From Limosilactobacillus panis (lineage in GTDB: Bacteria; Bacillota; Bacilli; Lactobacillales; Lactobacillaceae): a stretch of 64,000 bases of DNA. Made by a program: the position numbers and the translations under genes. The notes beneath the pieces are model-generated. The model was not told the origin of the DNA. It did not search any database and saw only the letters and a list, made by a program, of their open reading frames with translations. This document shows positions 60,966 to 64,000 of this stretch, in pieces. The stretch spans positions 2,007,551 to 2,071,550 of the forward strand of contig NZ_CP081855.1 of NCBI RefSeq assembly GCF_019797825.1, read 5' to 3'. Each line of letters begins with the position of its first letter. The stretch's first letter is position 1.

Positions 60966-61930
60966 TTACCAAGCCAATTCTTTACGTAACTCATCTGCAG
61001 TATAAATCCGGCCGTCCTCAAAGCCACGGAAGGGGTGGAGGGTCTCCAAGGCGGCCCGCTGGTAACGCTGAGCCCGACGCAGGGCATATTCCTCCAGTGA
61101 CCCGTCCTTAACATAGTTCAACAGGCGGGCACTCGGTGTTGTCATCGGGTTCACCACCCGGTCCTCAAGGTCCTCTAGGATTTCCGAATACTCCGGCCCC
61201 AGTTGGATCTGGTTAGCATAGTGTTCCAGGTGACGAATGACTGCTAATGCGGTCGCCTGGTACCTACTCGGGGCGGTCGGTTCCTCCGCCGCCGTAATCT
61301 GGTTCATCTGAGTGGCCTTATCAAGCAGGGGGGCAACTTCTGATTCCTTCATCGCCGGGTGCATGATAAAGTAACTTGCCAGTAGACGGATAAAACGAAC
61401 GGTCCCGGTGCGGATCCCTACCGAACTACTCGGGTCAAGGTCCAGCATCCGCAATTCAAGGTACTCAATCCCCTTTTAAGGTACTCAATCCCCTTTTTCG
61501 GTAATTCCTTTAGGTTACGGTTCCCCTTAAAGCGCACGGGGCCGTGGAACTCGTAGTCTGATGTCAGGATTCCCTGCTTAACCCCCTCTTCAATCCGGTT
61601 AATATAGGCCGTCAGGTTGGTGTAGTCCCCCTTGAACTTGGTTCCAAAACCATACTTGCTCTGTCGAATGCTACGGAGGGGGTAAGCCAGGAAGTCATCC
61701 TTATCAAAGTAGCCCGCCTCGGCCACCGGGCTGGCCCCAAATAAGTAGGTCAACAGCCAGCGGTAGCGAACAAAGCCCTGGGCGACCACGGTATAGAGGT
61801 GATTGCGGACGGCCCGTTCGTCAGTAAACTGGTCCGGAAACTTCTGTAAAACTAAATCAATAACGTGCTGGTCCTGGCTAAGATGGGGCCGAAGAAGGAG
61901 GCCTACCTGAAGGAGTGGGCCAAGCGGCAT
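60966..61930 (-). pseudogene. gshA: Glutamate-cysteine ligase, truncated and frameshifted
   Basis: The 5' part (61930-61418) encodes RAVRNHLYTVVAQGFVRYRWLL, LFGASPVAEAGYF and YGFGTKFKGDYTNL up to LPKKGIEYL. The 3' part (61454-60966) resumes LELRMLDLDPSSSVGIRTGTVRF. A 20-bp tandem duplication at the junction shifts the frame. The N-terminal roughly 100 residues of the ligase are also absent; the sequence before 61900 does not encode them. The enzyme normally joins glutamate and cysteine for glutathione. Confidence 0.85.
61458..61497. repeat. 20-bp tandem duplication inside gshA
   Basis: AAGGTACTCAATCCCCTTTT occurs twice in direct succession. As 20 is not a multiple of three, it breaks the gshA frame. 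Confidence 0.95.
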
Positions 61931-61992
61931 GGCTACTCACAAGGAACACCGTGTGGGGCCTATTGACAAGCGTTTATCAGTAATTGTTTATT

Positions 61993-62037
61993 AAAAAAAA
62001 ATCACGACCCCGTTTTTTGAACTAGGTCGTGATTTTA
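61993..62037. terminator. Bidirectional terminator downstream of yidC
   Basis: AATCACGACC pairs with GGTCGTGATT; a long T tract on the minus strand closes the rpmH-rnpA-yidC side. The region 61931-61992 holds no recognisable gene. Confidence 0.8.
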
Positions 62038-62066
62038 ATATTAAAAATTTAAGTTGGGGGCTTTAC

Positions 62067-62897
62067 CTATTTACGCTTACTTTGGTAGGCCCGCCGCTTA
62101 GCCTTGGCTAACTTCCGCTTCCGCGCTTTTTCAGCCCGTTCTTTTTCTTCCCGTTCTTTACGAATCTTGAATGGGTTTTGAATTAATAGGGTCTGGACAA
62201 CTTGGAAGGCGTTAGAAACCACCCAGTAAAGGGTAATGGCGGACGAGAAACCAAGAGCCATAAAGAATACCATAATTGGCATGAACCAGGTCATCATCGT
62301 TGTCATGCTATTCTTCTCTGGCATGGAGGCCATTCCCAGCCAGGAACTAATGAAGGTGAAGACCGCCGCTAAAATTGGCATTACATAGTAAGGGTCAGTG
62401 TGCCCTAACTGCAGCCAAAGGAAGGTCCCATGCTTCAATTCAGGGGTCCGCCAGATTGCCTGGTACAGGGCCCACATGATTGGCAGCTGGATGATGAGCG
62501 GTAACATTGAGGCCATCGGGTGGACACCCGCTTCCTTGTACAGCTTTTGGGTCTCTTCTTGCATCTTCATCATGGAGTCCCGGTCACGTGATGAATACTT
62601 CTTTTGAATGGCCTTTAACTTTGGTGTTAATTCCTGGGTCTTCATCATGGACTTAGTCTGGTAGAACATCAGTGGTAAGAGGAGGGCCCGAATAATGATT
62701 GTAAAGATGATGATCCCCATCCCGTAGCCACCGGTGTGGTTGGAAAGCCAGATGATAAACTGCGAGAAGTTATAAACGATGTAGTGGTCCCAAAATCCGG
62801 TGCTGTGACTCGTTACCGGCTTGTTAGAACATGCAGCCAGCAGCATTGTTAAGCTAGCAACAGCCGCTAAGCTCAGGGCTTTTTTCTTCTTTTTCAC
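62067..62897 (-). CDS. yidC: Membrane protein insertase YidC (OxaA/SpoIIIJ type)
   Basis: A 276-residue Gram-positive YidC with a lipoprotein signal (LTMLLAACSN; lipid-modified cysteine near residue 23) and five membrane segments. The conserved cavity arginine is in IIIFTIIIRALLLPLMFYQTKS, and a basic C-terminal tail follows. It inserts and folds membrane proteins. A GTG at 62897 follows GTGAGGA at eight bases and is preferred; an earlier GTG at 62912 overlaps the rnpA stop but has a poor ribosome binding site. Confidence 0.93.
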   Translation of the reverse strand: MKKKKKALSLAAVASLTMLLAACSNKPVTSHSTGFWDHYIVYNFSQFIIWLSNHTGGYGMGIIIFTIIIRALLLPLMFYQTKSMMKTQELTPKLKAIQKKYSSRDRDSMMKMQEETQKLYKEAGVHPMASMLPLIIQLPIMWALYQAIWRTPELKHGTFLWLQLGHTDPYYVMPILAAVFTFISSWLGMASMPEKNSMTTMMTWFMPIMVFFMALGFSSAITLYWVVSNAFQVVQTLLIQNPFKIRKEREEKERAEKARKRKLAKAKRRAYQSKRK

Positions 62898-62908
62898 GCT
62901 ATTGTTCC

Positions 62909-63253
62909 TCACTTTTCATTAATTAACTTGGCCAGCTTCAAAGCGTGAACCAGGTTTTTCTTTATTTCTGCCATTTCCAAACCGTCAGCAGCCGGGCGGG
63001 CAATCACTAAAAAGTCAACATCTGACCGCAATTGGGGTTTTACCTCTAAGAGGGTCTGGCGAATGCGCCGCTTAACCCAGTTACGGTGAACCGCGTTACC
63101 GATTTTTTTCCCAACTGAAATTCCGACCCGGAAATGCTTCTGGCCTGGCTTAGCCATCTGATAAATGATGAATTTATGGTTCGCAACGGAATTGTGAGTC
63201 TCAAAAACCCGTTGAAACTCACTTTCCTTTTTTACTCGGTATGACTTTCTCAT
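62909..63253 (-). CDS. rnpA: Ribonuclease P protein component
   Basis: A 114-residue basic protein with the RNase P signature [15 protein letters not shown] and the N-terminal [13 protein letters not shown]. It joins the RnpB RNA to mature the 5' end of tRNAs. GGAGATT precedes the ATG. Its stop nearly overlaps the yidC start, and rpmH lies upstream. Confidence 0.95.
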   Translation of the reverse strand: MRKSYRVKKESEFQRVFETHNSVANHKFIIYQMAKPGQKHFRVGISVGKKIGNAVHRNWVKRRIRQTLLEVKPQLRSDVDFLVIARPAADGLEMAEIKKNLVHALKLAKLINEK

Positions 63254-63290
63254 GATGTCTAATCTCCAGCCTTACTTGTTTCGGTACTAA

Positions 63291-63350
63291 AAAAGGGCCC
63301 GGCAAACAACAACGCCAACGATCGTTGTTCGCTGAATTGCTTGCCCGCCC
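63291..63350 (-). terminator. Hairpin with T tract between rpmH and rnpA
   Basis: CGGGCAAGCAA pairs with TTG-TTTGCCGGG, with an inner CAACGATCGTTG palindrome, and is followed by TTTTTT on the minus strand. Confidence 0.6.
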
Positions 63351-63358
63351 CTATACAA

Positions 63359-63383
63359 TAAAAAAAGCCACTATAAAAGTGGC
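63359..63383 (-). terminator. Terminator directly after rpmH
   Basis: GCCAC pairs with GTGGC and is followed by a run of T on the minus strand. Two hairpins in a row should cut rnpA expression relative to rpmH. Confidence 0.65.
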
Positions 63384-63388
63384 CGTGG

Positions 63389-63523
63389 TTATGCAGATAA
63401 TACTTTTCTGCCCTTTTGACGCCGACGTGCTAATACCTTACGGCCATTGCTGGTGCTCATGCGCTTACGGAAGCCATGGACACGTGCACGGTGACGCTTC
63501 TTTGGTTGAAACGTGCGCTTCAT
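63389..63523 (-). CDS. rpmH: 50S ribosomal protein L34
   Basis: A 44-residue protein beginning [22 protein letters not shown] and ending [12 protein letters not shown], the complete L34 sequence pattern. AGGAGGTG precedes the ATG. It is the gene nearest the origin on this side, transcribed away from it, as in most Bacillota. Confidence 0.97.
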   Translation of the reverse strand: MKRTFQPKKRHRARVHGFRKRMSTSNGRKVLARRRQKGRKVLSA

Positions 63524-63642
63524 GCGATTGCACCTCCTATTTTATAAATGGGATTGTTTCTAATCTTTCTTCAAACATACTTTGGCAGTATAACATATTT
63601 TTCAGGATTAATAAACGGCCAAAATTTATTTAATTTTTTTAG

Positions 63643-63945
63643 TTATCCACAGAGAGTTAAAAAATATCCACAGCACTGTGTAAAAGCTCCCCCTGTGGAT
63701 AATTTTTACACAGGAAATTGCACTGGTCATCCCCAAATTCACACCCTGTTATCAAGTTATCCACAGGCCTGTTAATTTCTGTTGAAAGGTCGATAAATCA
63801 CCGCTATAACAGCAATGAGTTATCCACAGCCAGCTGTTAATAGCCATCATTTATCTGCTTCTTTCCACCTTTTCCACATCCTATAACAATGAATTACACA
63901 CAGAGTTGTGTAAATTTTTTATTCCATCGACTACCCTGTGGAAAA
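63643..63945. other. oriC: oriC region: DnaA-box cluster upstream of dnaA
   Basis: Perfect TTATCCACA boxes lie at 63643, 63757 and 63820, with one on the minus strand at 63694-63702. Near matches are ATATCCACA at 63664, TTTTCCACA at 63870 and its complement at 63937, plus ACACA-type weak boxes. The stretch has no gene and is A/T rich. It is the rpmH-dnaA intergenic origin half. Confidence 0.92.
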
Positions 63946-63956
63946 CTTTTTTAGAG

Positions 63957-64000
63957 AATGATAAAATACCCGTTGGACTTAAATATTAGGAGGAATTATT
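63957..64000 (+). promoter_or_regulatory. dnaA promoter -10 and ribosome binding site at the window edge
   Basis: A GATAAAAT -10-type box is followed by TTAGGAGGAATTATT at the last bases. The dnaA start codon should come right after 64000. DnaA boxes nearby suggest autoregulation. Confidence 0.7.

Noticed and set aside
61860..61965. Plus-strand coding fragment (EAYLKEWAKRHGYS-like)
   Set aside because: It is short, has no start or domain, and could be chance in the truncated gshA border.
1..64000. CRISPR arrays or prophage
   Set aside because: No regularly spaced direct repeats, cas genes, integrase or phage structural genes are visible.

Overview
The window is a low-GC Gram-positive (Bacillota) chromosome segment, most likely from a Limosilactobacillus-type lactobacillus. 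The right end carries the conserved left flank of the replication origin on the minus strand (mnmG, mnmE, jag/khpB, yidC, rnpA, rpmH). A DnaA-box cluster follows, and a strong ribosome binding site for dnaA lies at the very end of the window. The species call is inference; the oriC arrangement is read directly.

Layout. Positions 1-7 kb hold a DUF915 hydrolase, a xylo-oligosaccharide locus (GH120 beta-xylosidase, MFS transporter, divergent AraC regulator, cre site) and a cysteine desulfidase. Positions 7-19 kb hold an HxlR/nitroreductase pair, an AraC regulator with a GH36 alpha-galactosidase, an orphan RelB-type antitoxin under a 40-bp perfect palindrome, hpt, a MerR regulator, two tRNAs, a cinnamoyl-esterase-like hydrolase, asd and redox/stress genes. 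Positions 19-26 kb hold pepC, a broken acetyltransferase and the riboflavin operon ribD-ribE-ribBA-ribH behind an FMN riboswitch. Positions 26-40 kb are the most plastic part: two identical 978-bp IS982-like elements, an L,D-transpeptidase, pepN, exported lipoproteins, decayed ATPase genes and folT. Positions 40-49 kb hold a T-box-controlled asnA-asnS operon, a beheaded Fic gene, a HAD phosphatase, a glycosyltransferase, an asparaginase and a nonsense-interrupted D-serine dehydratase. Positions 49-64 kb hold a PTS EIIC, lepB, a MurE-type ligase, asnB and the origin-proximal genes, with two more broken genes (a class I amidotransferase and gshA).

Metabolic themes are plant-fibre sugars (xylo-oligosaccharide, alpha-galactoside, hydroxycinnamate ester), asparagine/aspartate metabolism (asnA, asnB, asnS, asparaginase, asd) and riboflavin synthesis.

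Two non-genic signals stand out. First, five or six 16-bp parS-like palindromes and four ATTTCCCGGGAAAT-type (Noc-like) sites are scattered over the origin-proximal 56 kb, which suggests a ParB/Noc origin domain although neither gene is in the window. Second, a family of about 110-130-bp hairpin repeats sharing a GTATGGCTAG-type core sits at gene 3' ends. Around ten genes are broken by single lesions or truncation, so either the strain is shedding accessory functions or the assembly has errors.
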